Counted from the first letter of the stretch, positions 9,459 to 18,670 are shown. The stretch is 35,348 bases of DNA from Thioclava dalianensis (GCF_000715505.1 NZ_JHEH01000029.1:1-35348); one strand, 5' to 3'. Numbers and translations are program-made. Notes: a model not told the origin generated them from the letters alone.

Positions 9459-11692
9459 TGGTGGCGCGCGAATGGACGGCGGCCCTGAGCGGGAAGATGG
9501 TGCGCGTCGCGACGCTGAGCGCTGGCGTGGCCTTGGCCCCTCTCGCCGCATCGCCCGTGATGGCTCAGAGCCTGGGCGCGACCGGCCCGAACAGCGCTGC
9601 GATCCCGACCACGGATGAGCTGGCGACTTTGCTGGCCGACAAGGTGCAGATCGAAGGCCAGAGCACACTTGTGGCCAGCGGCAATGTTCAGGTCTATTAC
9701 CACTCCAATCGGCTCACCGCGACGCGGGTGGTCTATGACCGTTCCAAGGATACGCTGCGCATCGAGGGGCCGATCCGTCTGGAGCAACCGGGCCGCGCGG
9801 GCTCGATCATTGTGGCCTCGCAGGCCGAGCTGTCCCCCGATCTGCGCACCGGCATCTTGCTGAGCGCGCGCATGGTGATGGCGCGCGAATTGCAGCTTGC
9901 CGCCGCCTCGATTGAGCGCAAGAGCGACACGCTCACCGTGATGAACCGCGTCGTGACCTCGTCCTGCCGGGTCTGCACAATCGACCCCACGCCGCTCTGG
10001 GAGATCCGCGCGCGCAAGGTCGAGAGCAATACTCAAACCCGCCAGATCACCTTTTACGACGCCCAGTTCCGCGCCTTCGGCGTGCCCGTGGCCTATCTGC
10101 CGAGGCTGCGCATGCCCGCCCCCGGCGTGCGCCGGATGTCGGGCCTTCTGCGCCCATCCGTGCGCACGACATCGGGTTTGGGTGTCGGCCTCAAGCTGCC
10201 TTATTTTTTCGCGCTCGGACCCTCGCGTGATCTGACCGTCACGCCCTATATAGCGGGCTCCTATACCCGCACATTGGGGCTGCGCTATCGGCAGGCCTAT
10301 AACTGGGGCAATCTCGAACTGAGTGGTGCCGCATCGCGCGACAGCATCCGCAAAGGCGTCACGCGAGGCTATCTGTTTGGCAATCTGGACGCCACGCTGC
10401 CCGACGACTTCAAACTCGACGCGCAATTGCGGCTGGTGAGCGACGACGCCTATCTGCTCAATTACGGGATCTCAGATACCGACCGGCTCTGGTCGGGCGT
10501 CAATCTCGAACGGGTGCGCCGCAATGAGCTGATCACCCTGCGCGCGGGCAACACGCATACGATTCGCGCAGACGAAAGCAATTCGATCGAGCCGATGCTG
10601 TCAGGAACTGCACAATGGGTGCGCAGCTTCTCGCCGGGTCAGATCGGGGGGCTGGCCACGCTGCGTCTATCAACGCTGGCCGCACGGCGCGCCTCGGATT
10701 CTCTTCTCGACAGCAATGGCGACGGCATCCCCGACGGGCGCGACATGGTGCGCGGCTCATTCACCGCGGACTGGCAGCGCAACTGGTTGCTGCCGGGCGG
10801 CGTTCTGGGCTCGATTCAGGCGCAATATGCCGCTGATATCATCGAGACCAAATCCGACCCGAATTTCCCCCGCACGATTTTGCGTGGCCAACCGACGCTT
10901 GCAACCGAACTGCGCTGGCCTTGGGTCAAATCGAGCGGTCGGGCCGCTTACGTGATCGAGCCGATTGCGCAGTTGGTCTTTGCGCCCAACCAGCTCAAGG
11001 CGTCGCCCAATGAAGATTCGACCCTGCCCGAACTTGACGAGGGTAACCTCTTTTCGCTGTCGCGCTTTCCCGGAGAGGATGCGCGCGAGACCGGGCTGCG
11101 GGCCAATCTCGGGCTTGGCTGGACACGCTATGACGCATCGGGCTGGTCGCTGGGTGTGGTCGCAGGGCGCGTGTTCCGGCAGCGCGATCTGGGCCAGTTC
11201 GCGCCCGAGACGAGCATCGGGGGGATACGCTCGGACTGGATGGTCTCGAGCCATCTGAGCCTTGCCAGCGGGCTGACGCTTGCCAACCGGATGCTGTTTG
11301 ACGACGATTTCACGGTCTCGCGCGAAGAGATGCGCCTTGCGTGGCAGGCCAAGCGCTATCAGGTGAGCGCGGGCTATCTCTGGCTTGAGGCCAACGCAGC
11401 AGAGATGCGCCCCGATCCGCTCTCCGAGCTGGAGCTGGCCACGACCTTCAAGATCAAGTCCGACTGGTCGGGCAGCTTCGGCACCCGCTACGACTTCACC
11501 GCCAACCGCGCAGCCCGCGCCGATCTGGGGCTGACCTACACGAACGAATGTCTTCAGGTTGATCTTTCCCTCTCGCGCCGCTTCACTTCCTCAACTAGTG
11601 TAAGCCCGGAAACGGATCTTGGCCTGTCGGTGCAACTTGTGGGCTTTGGTGCGTCGAACGGCGCGGCGGTGGCCCGGTCCTGTGCACGCTAG
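9455..11692 (+). CDS. lptD: LPS-assembly outer-membrane protein LptD
   Basis: A 745-residue outer-membrane translocon that receives LPS from the periplasmic bridge. Residues ~1-38 are a signal peptide (cut near PVMAQS). Residues ~55-165 form the OstA/LptA-like jellyroll (KVQIEGQSTLVASGNVQVYY). The rest is a beta-barrel rich in alternating aromatic/polar strands. Cys171 and Cys174 (SSCRVC) plus a Cys in YTNECLQV and Cys743 at the very C-terminus match the pattern of disulfide-forming cysteines in LptD. Two ATGs, at 9455 and 9458, are possible; GGGAGG is better spaced for the second. The gene overlaps lptG and is followed by surA, the chaperone for LptD in enterobacteria. Confidence 0.94.
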   Translation: MMVAREWTAALSGKMVRVATLSAGVALAPLAASPVMAQSLGATGPNSAAIPTTDELATLLADKVQIEGQSTLVASGNVQVYYHSNRLTATRVVYDRSKDTLRIEGPIRLEQPGRAGSIIVASQAELSPDLRTGILLSARMVMARELQLAAASIERKSDTLTVMNRVVTSSCRVCTIDPTPLWEIRARKVESNTQTRQITFYDAQFRAFGVPVAYLPRLRMPAPGVRRMSGLLRPSVRTTSGLGVGLKLPYFFALGPSRDLTVTPYIAGSYTRTLGLRYRQAYNWGNLELSGAASRDSIRKGVTRGYLFGNLDATLPDDFKLDAQLRLVSDDAYLLNYGISDTDRLWSGVNLERVRRNELITLRAGNTHTIRADESNSIEPMLSGTAQWVRSFSPGQIGGLATLRLSTLAARRASDSLLDSNGDGIPDGRDMVRGSFTADWQRNWLLPGGVLGSIQAQYAADIIETKSDPNFPRTILRGQPTLATELRWPWVKSSGRAAYVIEPIAQLVFAPNQLKASPNEDSTLPELDEGNLFSLSRFPGEDARETGLRANLGLGWTRYDASGWSLGVVAGRVFRQRDLGQFAPETSIGGIRSDWMVSSHLSLASGLTLANRMLFDDDFTVSREEMRLAWQAKRYQVSAGYLWLEANAAEMRPDPLSELELATTFKIKSDWSGSFGTRYDFTANRAARADLGLTYTNECLQVDLSLSRRFTSSTSVSPETDLGLSVQLVGFGASNGAAVARSCAR

Positions 11693-11746
11693 AGGTAGCT
11701 GGACCGCATGATCGCTGAGACTGGAATGAACGGATACAGGCACGCT

Positions 11747-12982
11747 ATGACGAAGATGACCCGACTGCTCCCCCTTCTCGCTTTGGCGCTGATGACGCTC
11801 GTGTCGATTGGGCTGCGGCCCGTCACGGCGCAATCGCGCAGCTTCGCGCCCGTGGTGACCGTCAATGGCATGGGCATCACCGCCTATGACATCGATCAGC
11901 GGCAGCGCTTCATGCAGCTTCTCGATGCCTCGGGCACCTCGCGCAAAGATGCCGAGGAGGCGCTGATTCAGGATCGTCTGCGGATTTGGGCCGCCAAACA
12001 GATCGACCTGACGATTGATGATGCCGCGTTGCAAAGAGGCATGGCGGAATTCGCGGGCCGCGCGAATATCTCCGCCGAGAAATTCGTGGCGACCCTTCAG
12101 CAAAACGGCGTCGACCCGGCCACCTTCCGAGAATTCGTCCGCGCAGGCATGCTGTGGCGCGAGGTTGTGCGTGCCCGTTTCGGGCCGCAGGTCAACATCA
12201 CCAAATCCGATATCGACCGCGCGATGATGCCGGAATCTCAGGTCGGCAAAGGCGTCCGCGTGCTGATCTCGGAGGCGATCATGCCAGCCCCTCCCGGTCG
12301 CGAAGATGCTGCGATGAGCGAAGCCCGCCAGCTGTCCGCCGCCCGCGGTCAGGCCGCTTTCGGAGCACTCGCCTCGCAATATTCCGCCTCGCAATCGCGC
12401 GCTCAGGGCGGGCGTGTCGACTGGATGCCGCTGAGCAATCTGCCCGCGCCACTGCGCGCCAAGATCCTCGCGCTCAAGCCCGGCACCGCGACCGCTCCGA
12501 TTCAGCTGCAGGGCGCTGTGGCCGTGTTCATGCTGCGCGCAATCGGCGATGGCGCGCCCGATCGGGGCCCGCTCTCGCTGAGCTACATGACCTTCAACCT
12601 CGGCCCCGCGGGCAGCGAGCAGGCGCAGCGCTTGGCCTCGAAAGTGGCTGCGAATGCGCGTCGCTGTGACGAGCTTTACACCATCGCCAAGGGCATGCCC
12701 GCCTCGGCGCTCGTGGCGCATGACAATGTGGCCCAGTCGCAGATCCCGACAGATATCGGCGTGACGCTGGCGCATCTCGATATCGGGGAGACCGAAGTGA
12801 TGCAGCGCGGCGGTGCCGCCCAACTGGTGATGCTGTGCGACCGCACCGAGACGCCGCAGGGCGATGCAACGGCGCCGAGCCGCGATGCGGTACGCTCCCA
12901 GCTTGAGAACAGCGCGCTGAGCTCCTATGCGCAAGGCTATCTGGCCGATCTGGAGGCCGACGCCATCATCGTGCGCAAATGA
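11747..12982 (+). CDS. surA: SurA-like periplasmic chaperone / parvulin peptidyl-prolyl isomerase
   Basis: A 411-residue secreted protein. The start at 11747 gives a short basic n-region and clean signal peptide (MTKMTRLLPLLALALMTLVS, cut near VTA/QS at 28) with ACAGG six bases upstream; in-frame ATGs at 11708 and 11726 are alternatives. Residues ~33-150 form the SurA N-terminal domain (VNGMGITAYDIDQRQRFM). A parvulin-like domain follows (~165-260; FGALASQYSASQSRAQGGRVDWMP). A weakly conserved second region is seen to ~375 and a C-terminal helix (SYAQGYLADLEADAII) closes the fold. Its role is folding outer-membrane barrels, including the neighbouring LptD. The stop overlaps the pdxA start (ATGA). 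Confidence 0.88.
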   Translation: MTKMTRLLPLLALALMTLVSIGLRPVTAQSRSFAPVVTVNGMGITAYDIDQRQRFMQLLDASGTSRKDAEEALIQDRLRIWAAKQIDLTIDDAALQRGMAEFAGRANISAEKFVATLQQNGVDPATFREFVRAGMLWREVVRARFGPQVNITKSDIDRAMMPESQVGKGVRVLISEAIMPAPPGREDAAMSEARQLSAARGQAAFGALASQYSASQSRAQGGRVDWMPLSNLPAPLRAKILALKPGTATAPIQLQGAVAVFMLRAIGDGAPDRGPLSLSYMTFNLGPAGSEQAQRLASKVAANARRCDELYTIAKGMPASALVAHDNVAQSQIPTDIGVTLAHLDIGETEVMQRGGAAQLVMLCDRTETPQGDATAPSRDAVRSQLENSALSSYAQGYLADLEADAIIVRK

Positions 12983-13977
12983 GCACGCCAGATCACGAAC
13001 GCCCGGTCATCCTAAGCTGCGGTGACCCCTCGGGCATCGGCCCGGAACTGGCGGCGCGCGCCTGGGAGCATTTTGGCGCGCGCCTGCCCTTCGTCTGGCT
13101 TGGCGATCCCGCGCATCTGCCGCGCGGCACCAAGATCCGCGAGATCGCGCAGCCCTCAGAGGCCGTGACCCATTCGGGCAGTGCTCTGCCGGTTCTGCCC
13201 CACGCGTTTCCCGCAGCGGCCCGGCCCGGCGATCCCGATCCCGAAAACGCCCGCGCCGTGATCGATGTGATCGCGCGCGGTGTTGATCTGGTGATGCGCG
13301 GCGAAGGCTCGGCGCTGACCACCGCGCCGATCCACAAAAAAGCGCTCAAGGACGGGGCGGGCTTCGCCTTTCCGGGACACACGGAATTTCTGGCCCATCT
13401 CGCAGGGGTCGAGCGGGTGGTGATGATGCTGGCCTCCTCCAACATCAAGCCGCCGCTGCGCGTCGTGCCCGCCACGATCCATATCGGGCTCTCCGAGGTG
13501 CCCAGCACCCTGACGCCGCAGCTGTTGCGCGACACGGTGCGCATCACAAATGCCGGCCTGCGCGCCGATTTCGGTTTCACAATGCCGCGGATCGCGATTG
13601 CGGGGCTCAACCCGCATGCCGGTGAAGGCGGCGCGATGGGGCGTGAAGAGCTGGATTGGATCAGGGATGAGATCGCGAGCCTGCGCGCCGAGGGCTTTGC
13701 GCTCTCCGGGCCGCTGCCCGCCGATACGCTGTTTCACGACCGTGCGCGATCGCGCTATGATGCGGTGATCTGCGCCTATCACGATCAGGCGCTGATCCCG
13801 ATCAAGACGCTCGATTTCGATGGCGGCGTGAATGTGACGCTGGGCCTGCCCTTCGTGCGCACCTCGCCCGATCACGGCACCGCCTATGACATCGCGGGCC
13901 AAGGCCGGGCCAATCCCGCCTCGCTGATCGCAGCGCTTGAGATGGCCGCACGGATGGGGGCGGCGCGTCATGGCTGA
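12979..13977 (+). CDS. pdxA: 4-hydroxythreonine-4-phosphate dehydrogenase
   Basis: A 332-residue NAD-dependent enzyme of the DXP-dependent pyridoxal phosphate pathway. It begins with ILSCGDPSGIGPE, typical of the family. Metal-binding His168 (ATIHIGL), His213 (NPHAGEGG) and His268 (AYHDQ) are all present, as are TTAPIHK (114-120), FPGHTEF (131-137) for substrate binding and the C-terminal RTSPDHGTAYDIAG. It overlaps surA by four bases. The surA-pdxA-rsmA order is the same as in Escherichia coli, so the arrangement is ancient. Confidence 0.97.
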   Translation: MSTPDHERPVILSCGDPSGIGPELAARAWEHFGARLPFVWLGDPAHLPRGTKIREIAQPSEAVTHSGSALPVLPHAFPAAARPGDPDPENARAVIDVIARGVDLVMRGEGSALTTAPIHKKALKDGAGFAFPGHTEFLAHLAGVERVVMMLASSNIKPPLRVVPATIHIGLSEVPSTLTPQLLRDTVRITNAGLRADFGFTMPRIAIAGLNPHAGEGGAMGREELDWIRDEIASLRAEGFALSGPLPADTLFHDRARSRYDAVICAYHDQALIPIKTLDFDGGVNVTLGLPFVRTSPDHGTAYDIAGQGRANPASLIAALEMAARMGAARHG

Positions 13978-14004
13978 GTGCGGCGTTTGTGGCAGCCTTG
14001 GGAG

Positions 14005-14039
14005 CCTCCGGCGGGGATATTTTCGTCAAGAGGAAGGGG
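14005..14039 (+). repeat. Dispersed intergenic element (copy X)
   Basis: The pdxA-rsmA gap holds a GCCTCCGGCGGGG block, then ATATTTT, then CGTCAAGAGGAAGGGG. The second half matches the two copies near 29240-29300 (TATTT ... CAAGATGAA). From memory, similar elements are scattered between genes in Rhodobacteraceae. Here the AGGAAGG end also seems to provide the ribosome-binding site for rsmA. Confidence 0.45.
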
Positions 14040-14046
14040 CGCGGTC

Positions 14047-14892
14047 GTGAGTGCGATCGACGGGTTGCCGCCTCTGCGCGCGGTCTTGCAGACCCATGAT
14101 CTGGTTGCAAAAAAGAGCCTCGGGCAGAATTTTCTTCTGGATCTGAACCTGACCGCGAAAATCGCGCGGGCAGCCGGAAATCTGGCCGGATCGGATGTGC
14201 TGGAGATCGGCCCCGGCCCGGGCGGTCTGACCCGTGGGCTTTTGGCCGAGGGCGCGCGCCGGGTGCTCGCAATCGAGAAAGATCCGCGCTGCATTCCCGC
14301 GCTCAACGAGATTGCGGCGGCCTATCCCGACAGGCTTACGGTGATCGAGGGCGACGCGCTGGAGGTCGATCCGCTGGCCCATCTGCGCCCGCCGATCAAG
14401 ATCGCGGCCAACCTGCCCTATAATGTGGGTACCGAATTGCTGGTGCGCTGGCTGACGCCTGCGGTCTGGCCGCCCTTCTGGGAAAGCCTGACGCTGATGT
14501 TTCAGCGCGAGGTGGCCGAGCGGATCGTGGCCCAGCCGGGGGATCGGCATTACGGTCGGCTGGCGATTTTGGCGCAATGGCGCGCGCAGGCCCGGATCGT
14601 GATGAGCCTGCCGCCCGAGGCCTTCACCCCCGCGCCCAAGGTGCATTCGGCGGTGGTGCATCTGCGCGCCCTGCCCGAGCCGCTTTATCCCGCCGATCCC
14701 AAAGTGCTGTCGCGGGTCGTGGCGGCAGGGTTCAACCAGCGGCGCAAGATGCTGCGGGCCTCGCTGAAATCGGTGGCCCCCGATATCGAGGCCAAGCTGG
14801 AGCAGGCCGGGATTGCGCCCACCGAGCGGGCCGAGCAGGTCAGCATCGAGCAGTTCTGCCGTCTCGCCCGGATTGTGGCGGGCACGGAGTAA
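14047..14892 (+). CDS. rsmA: 16S rRNA (adenine-1518/1519) dimethyltransferase
   Basis: An S-adenosylmethionine-dependent methylase (KsgA) that dimethylates two adjacent adenines in the 3' hairpin of 16S rRNA during 30S maturation. With the GTG start at 14047 it has 281 residues, the family norm. The signature [11 protein letters not shown] precedes the cofactor loop [15 protein letters not shown], the acidic EKD, the EGDALEVD segment and the catalytic NLPYNVGTE. The C-terminal [14 protein letters not shown] is also characteristic. The GTG was preferred over an earlier in-frame GTG at 13978 because AGGAAGGGG precedes it and the extra residues look non-family. It is the last gene of the plus-strand run. 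Confidence 0.95.
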   Translation: MSAIDGLPPLRAVLQTHDLVAKKSLGQNFLLDLNLTAKIARAAGNLAGSDVLEIGPGPGGLTRGLLAEGARRVLAIEKDPRCIPALNEIAAAYPDRLTVIEGDALEVDPLAHLRPPIKIAANLPYNVGTELLVRWLTPAVWPPFWESLTLMFQREVAERIVAQPGDRHYGRLAILAQWRAQARIVMSLPPEAFTPAPKVHSAVVHLRALPEPLYPADPKVLSRVVAAGFNQRRKMLRASLKSVAPDIEAKLEQAGIAPTERAEQVSIEQFCRLARIVAGTE

Positions 14893-14910
14893 CCTCTAGA
14901 CCTTCCTATG

Positions 14911-14942
14911 AAAAAGCCCACGCCGAGGCGCGGGCTTTTTTT
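14911..14942. terminator. Bidirectional terminator between rsmA and the DUF4167 gene
   Basis: AAAAAGCCC (14911-14919) pairs with GGGCTTTTT (14932-14940); inside, CGC pairs with GCG around CGAG with one A-C mismatch. A T-run on the plus strand and the matching A-run on the other side let it stop both converging transcripts. Confidence 0.88.
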
Positions 14943-14962
14943 CTAATAAACGGCAGCAACGC

Positions 14963-15769
14963 TCAGTCCGAAGAGGACTCAGGCGCGGCTTCCTTGGCCT
15001 CGGCCTTGGGCGCTTTCGCGGCTTTGGCAGGCTTCTCAGCCTTCTCTGCGGTCTCGGGCTTGTCCGCCTTGGGCGCACGCGGTTTGCGCGGCGCACGGGC
15101 GCGTTTGGGCTTTTCGGCCTTCTCGCCGGACTGAGCCGGATCCGAGGTCGCAGCGCTGCGGCTTTCGGGCGTCTCCACGATATCCGACTCAGAGCCGTTT
15201 TGCTCGGGCGCGGGCATCGGCGGCATCATCGAGCTGCTATCGTCGGATTTCGCGACCGACTCGCTGCGCTGGGGCGCCTCTTGGCGGGGCTGATCCTCGC
15301 CGCCAGACGGGGGGCTATTGCGGTTTTGCTGTGCGCCACCGTTGCGGTTCCCGTTCTGATGGTTCCCGTTTTGCTGGTTGCCGTTCTGATGCGGCTGAGC
15401 GTTCTGGTTGGGCTGACCATTCTGATGGTTGCCGTTCTGATTGCCCGATTGCGCGCCGTCCTGGCCGCCAGAGCCGTCATTGTTCTGGCGTTGCTGGTTG
15501 CGGGCCTCTTGTTCGCGGGCCTGCTCCTTTTGTGCTTCACCCAACATGCGGGTGTAATGCTCGGCATGTTGCAGGAAGTTCTGCTCGGCCACGCGATCAT
15601 TTCCAAGCTGGGCATCGCGCGCCAGCGTCAGATATTTTTCGATGATCTGCTGGGGCGTGCCACGGACCTTGCCTTCGGGACCGGAGCTGTCAAAGACCCG
15701 GTTGACGACATTGCCCATGGAACGTTGGCGGTTCGACTTGTTACGCGAACGGGATTTGGAAGATCTCAT
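14963..15769 (-). CDS. DUF4167 domain protein with Asn/Gln-rich and Lys/Ala-rich tails
   Basis: A 268-residue protein of unknown function. Residues ~1-85 are the conserved DUF4167 domain: a basic start (MRSSKSRSRNKSNRQRSMGN), then VFDSSGPEGKVRGTPQQI and a helical part (LARDAQLGNDRVAEQNFLQH). Residues ~91-150 are almost entirely Asn, Gln, Gly and His with repeated HQNG units. Residues ~215-268 are Lys/Ala/Pro-rich (KRARAPRKPRAPK). The basic segments suggest nucleic-acid binding and the low-complexity middle suggests disorder or condensation; both are inference. It lies downstream of prfA-prmC, a linkage that recurs in Alphaproteobacteria. The start at 15769 matches family N-termini. Confidence 0.85.
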   Translation of the reverse strand: MRSSKSRSRNKSNRQRSMGNVVNRVFDSSGPEGKVRGTPQQIIEKYLTLARDAQLGNDRVAEQNFLQHAEHYTRMLGEAQKEQAREQEARNQQRQNNDGSGGQDGAQSGNQNGNHQNGQPNQNAQPHQNGNQQNGNHQNGNRNGGAQQNRNSPPSGGEDQPRQEAPQRSESVAKSDDSSSMMPPMPAPEQNGSESDIVETPESRSAATSDPAQSGEKAEKPKRARAPRKPRAPKADKPETAEKAEKPAKAAKAPKAEAKEAAPESSSD

Positions 15770-16068
15770 GGCTTTCTTTTTGGCTTTATGGAGCCCTATT
15801 GGGCGCATTTTTTCAGGGGCAGGCCCCGAAATGGGGCACGGGCCGCGCGGGAGAGATTTGGGATCGGCGCAGGCAAGAACCCTGCTATGACCCCGTGACC
15901 CGCAGTGTGAAGCTGAGCCGTGCCGGGGAGCTACACTCGCCTGACACAAGTACTGAGTAAGCATGCAGCGCCCGGTCTTTCAAGCCATTAAATGCGAGAA
16001 ATGCTTCAAACTGTCTGATTTCGGGGCAAAATGACGCAGGATCGGCGAAAATCAGCAAGCTGTGGGGG
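15770..16068. other. Non-coding leader region between prmC and the DUF4167 gene
   Basis: About 300 bases without a credible gene; frames stay open by chance but show no family similarity. A GCCCC-GAAAT-GGGGC stem-loop near 15833-15847 lies in what would be the 5' leader of the DUF4167 message. No convincing promoter boxes are visible. Confidence 0.5.
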
Positions 16069-16935
16069 CTATCCCCGAGCGCGCGCCCCGGTATCCATAG
16101 GTTTATAGGCCAGCACCACCCGGTCGCGCCCGTCAAGATCGGGCCGGATCTCGATGCGCTCAAACCCGTGGGCGGACAGCTCGGCGCTAACGGCTGCAGC
16201 CTGCGTCGGGCCAATTTCGAACATCAGCCGCCCGCCCGGCGTCAGATGGGCGCCTGCGTCTCGCGCCATCACGCGGTAGGGTTCAAGCCCATCGCCACCG
16301 GGGCTGAGCGCGAGATGGGGTTCCCAGTCACGCACATCGGGGCTCAGCCCCGCCATCTCATCGGCAGCGATATAGGGCGGGTTCGACACGATCAGATCAA
16401 ACTCTCCCGTCACCTGCGCGAGCCAATCCGAGGCGATCCACCGGGCGCGCGGATCGACGCCAAGATCCACGCCATTGCCCCGCGCAACCTCAAGCGCTTC
16501 GGGCGATAGATCGGTGCCCACGCCCTGTGCCCCGGGCATGGATTTCAGAAGCGAAATCAGGATGCAGCCGGTGCCGGTGCCCAGATCCAGAAGCCGCGTG
16601 AAGGGCGCCTCAAGCGCTGCGGCGATGAGGGTTTCGGTCTCGGGGCGCGGATCGAGCGTGTCGCGCGTGACGCGGAAACTGTCCTTCCAGAACAGCCGCG
16701 CGCCGATGATCTGCGAGACCGGCTGACGGCTCAGCCGTGCGGCGATGGCTTCCTCAAAACGATGGGCGGTCTCTGGCGGCAGCGGTTGGGCCAACCGCTC
16801 GCTCAGCGCATGGCGCGGCATGTCCGGACCGAACGCATGGGCCATCAGCACCCGCGCGTCGGCCCGCGCGATCCCCGCCGCCTCCAGCCGCGCGCCTGCC
16901 GCGTTCATCACCTGCAGACCGGTCTGCGCACTCAC
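16069..16935 (-). CDS. prmC: Peptide chain release factor N5-glutamine methyltransferase
   Basis: A 288-residue methylase that modifies the Gln of the GGQ loop of release factors. An N-terminal helical substrate-recognition domain (1-75) precedes the Rossmann methyltransferase. Diagnostic motifs are DPRPETE (95-101), [15 protein letters not shown] (116-130) for S-adenosylmethionine and NPPY (185-188), whose Asn/Pro/Pro/Tyr bind the target glutamine. The ATG at 16935 overlaps the stop of prfA, which encodes its substrate, so enzyme and substrate are co-translated. Confidence 0.96.
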   Translation of the reverse strand: MSAQTGLQVMNAAGARLEAAGIARADARVLMAHAFGPDMPRHALSERLAQPLPPETAHRFEEAIAARLSRQPVSQIIGARLFWKDSFRVTRDTLDPRPETETLIAAALEAPFTRLLDLGTGTGCILISLLKSMPGAQGVGTDLSPEALEVARGNGVDLGVDPRARWIASDWLAQVTGEFDLIVSNPPYIAADEMAGLSPDVRDWEPHLALSPGGDGLEPYRVMARDAGAHLTPGGRLMFEIGPTQAAAVSAELSAHGFERIEIRPDLDGRDRVVLAYKPMDTGARARG

Positions 16936-17987
16936 CGCTCCATCTCCGCCAGCTTGCCCGCCTGATCATCGGCCACAAGCGCGTCGATCACCTCGTCGAT
17001 CTCGCCTTCCATGGCCTGCGCCAGCGCGTAGATCGTCAGGTTGATCCGGTGATCGGTGAGCCTGCCTTGCGGGAAATTATAGGTGCGGATGCGCTCCGAG
17101 CGATCGCCCGAGCCCACCTGCGACTTGCGGCTTTCGGCGCGCTCACTATCGGCACGAGCGCGCTCTGCCTCATAGAGACGCGCACGCAGCACCGCCATCG
17201 CATTGGCGCGGTTCTGGTGCTGGGATTTCTCGGAGCTGGTGACCACGATCCCGGTCGGGATATGGGTGATGCGCACCGCCGAGTCGGTGGTGTTGACATG
17301 CTGGCCACCTGCCCCGCTTGCGCGCATCGTGTCGATGCGAATGTCCGTCGCGGGGATGTCGATATCGACATCTTCGGCCTCGGGCAGAACCGCCACGGTG
17401 GCCGCCGAGGTGTGAATGCGCCCGCCCGCTTCGGTTTCCGGGACCCGCTGGACACGGTGTACCCCCGATTCGAACTTGAGGCGCGCAAAGACCCCCTCGC
17501 CCTCGATCCGCGCGACCGCCTCTTTGACGCCGCCGATCTCGGTCTCGGTCAGCTCCATCATCTCAAAGCGCCAGCCCTGTTTCTCGGCGTGCTTTTGATA
17601 CATCCGCAGCAGATCGCCCGCGAAAAGCGCCGCCTCCTCGCCGCCAGTGCCCGGCCGGATCTCAAGGATCGCGGGGCGCGCATCGGCGGAATCCTTGGGC
17701 AACAGCGCGAGCCGCAGCGCCTGCTCCATCTCGGGGATGCGCGCCTTGAGCCGGGGCAGCTCTTCCTCAGCCAGCCCCTTCATCTCGGGATCCTCCAGCC
17801 AGCCCTCCGCCTCGTCGAGATCGGCACGCGCAAGGCGATACGCCTCGATCTGGGTCACGACAGGTTTCAACTCGGAATATTCGCGGCTGATCTGGGCGAT
17901 CTTCGCAGGCTCTGCACCCGCAGAAAGCTGCGCTTCGAGAAACTCGAAACGCGCGAGGATCTGATCAAGTTTCTCTTCTGGAAGCAT
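16932..17987 (-). CDS. prfA: Peptide chain release factor 1
   Basis: A 351-residue class I release factor for UAA and UAG stop codons. The N-terminal coiled-coil domain spans 1-105. The PxT-type anticodon-mimic tripeptide appears as PET at 183-185 in [17 protein letters not shown], which marks RF1 rather than RF2. The catalytic loop is GAGGQHVN with GGQ at 227-229; Gln229 is the residue PrmC methylates. [17 protein letters not shown] follows, as in family members. The start [11 protein letters not shown] at 17987 has no strong Shine-Dalgarno sequence. It is first in the prfA-prmC-DUF4167 series. Confidence 0.97.
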   Translation of the reverse strand: MLPEEKLDQILARFEFLEAQLSAGAEPAKIAQISREYSELKPVVTQIEAYRLARADLDEAEGWLEDPEMKGLAEEELPRLKARIPEMEQALRLALLPKDSADARPAILEIRPGTGGEEAALFAGDLLRMYQKHAEKQGWRFEMMELTETEIGGVKEAVARIEGEGVFARLKFESGVHRVQRVPETEAGGRIHTSAATVAVLPEAEDVDIDIPATDIRIDTMRASGAGGQHVNTTDSAVRITHIPTGIVVTSSEKSQHQNRANAMAVLRARLYEAERARADSERAESRKSQVGSGDRSERIRTYNFPQGRLTDHRINLTIYALAQAMEGEIDEVIDALVADDQAGKLAEMER

Positions 17988-18092
17988 GAGCTTGGATTAG
18001 GCCTGTGTTTGGGGCGCGGTCAAGAGAGCGCCAAGCAATTCTAGGTAAGTCAGATGTAGCGCAAGGCCGCCATGCGCCGAGACGCAAAAGCG

Positions 18093-18515
18093 TCATAGTT
18101 CAGCGAAAAACGGATCATCGGCATCCTTGAGCGAGCAGATATTGCCGTCGGGATCGAGAAAGCGCCCGGTGACGCCCCAATCATGGTGCGCGACGCTGAC
18201 CGCGATGCCGTGTTGGCGCAAAAGCTGGGCGGCGGCCTCGACATCGCGCACGTTGAAACGCAGCGCGGTAGGGTTTTCGTGAACCGTCTTTTTCTCGGCG
18301 CTCGCATGCCCCCCGGTCTCCACCATCAGATAGCCCGAGCCGAACCGCAAACAACACAGCCCCTCTTTCTCAAACCAGACCGGCAGACCGAGCATGTCGC
18401 GGTAGAAGCGCACGCATTGCTCAAAGCGCTCGGTGAACAAAATGATGCCGGGGGTGACCACCTGATCTGCGAGCGTTTCGGAAGACTGCATCGGCGGTGC
18501 CTGATCCTGAGCCAT
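18093..18515 (-). CDS. VOC-family (glyoxalase/bleomycin-resistance fold) protein
   Basis: A 140-residue protein with two beta-alpha-beta-beta-beta repeats. The first is ILFTERFEQCVRFYRDMLGLPVWFEKEG...LMVETGG, the second TALRFNVRDVEAAAQLLRQHGIAV...GRFLDPDGNICSLKD. Such proteins are metal-dependent lyases, dioxygenases or antibiotic-binding proteins; nothing here identifies the substrate. The Glu of LMVE is at a usual metal position, but the other ligands are unclear. It is a single gene divergent from the DUF59 gene; the start follows MAQDQ. A small GACGC-AAAA-GCGTC stem overlaps the stop. Confidence 0.8.
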   Translation of the reverse strand: MAQDQAPPMQSSETLADQVVTPGIILFTERFEQCVRFYRDMLGLPVWFEKEGLCCLRFGSGYLMVETGGHASAEKKTVHENPTALRFNVRDVEAAAQLLRQHGIAVSVAHHDWGVTGRFLDPDGNICSLKDADDPFFAEL

Positions 18516-18642
18516 ACGAAATCGCCTTTCGAATTAGGGGGATAGAAAATTGTTACCTTTTCATCGCATCCGCAGGCAGAGAGTGCAACGCCCCTCGCCC
18601 CTGCGAGAGGCGCTCTTCACGGCCCCGTCAGCCGCGCCTCCC

Positions 18643-18670
18643 TTTACCTGCCCGACAGATTCCCTATATA
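18643..18670 (+). promoter_or_regulatory. Candidate promoter of the DUF59 gene
   Basis: TTTACC (18643-18648) and TATATA (18665-18670) are separated by 16 bases and lie about 40 bases before the start. The AT-rich -10 region stands out in a high-GC background. Pattern evidence only. Confidence 0.4.

Noticed and set aside
11591-12934. A 447-codon minus-strand open frame opposite surA
   Set aside because: Antisense frame without motifs; surA has a signal peptide and parvulin features.
13978-14046. N-terminal extension of rsmA from an earlier GTG
   Set aside because: The extra 23 residues come from the dispersed intergenic element, and the later GTG has the better ribosome-binding site.
16737-18044. 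A 435-codon plus-strand open frame opposite prfA and prmC
   Set aside because: Shadow of two strongly supported genes; composition is typical of antisense frames.
18081-18094. GACGC-AAAA-GCGTC stem at the end of the VOC gene as a terminator
   Set aside because: Only five base pairs and no T-run on the minus strand; it also overlaps the stop codon.
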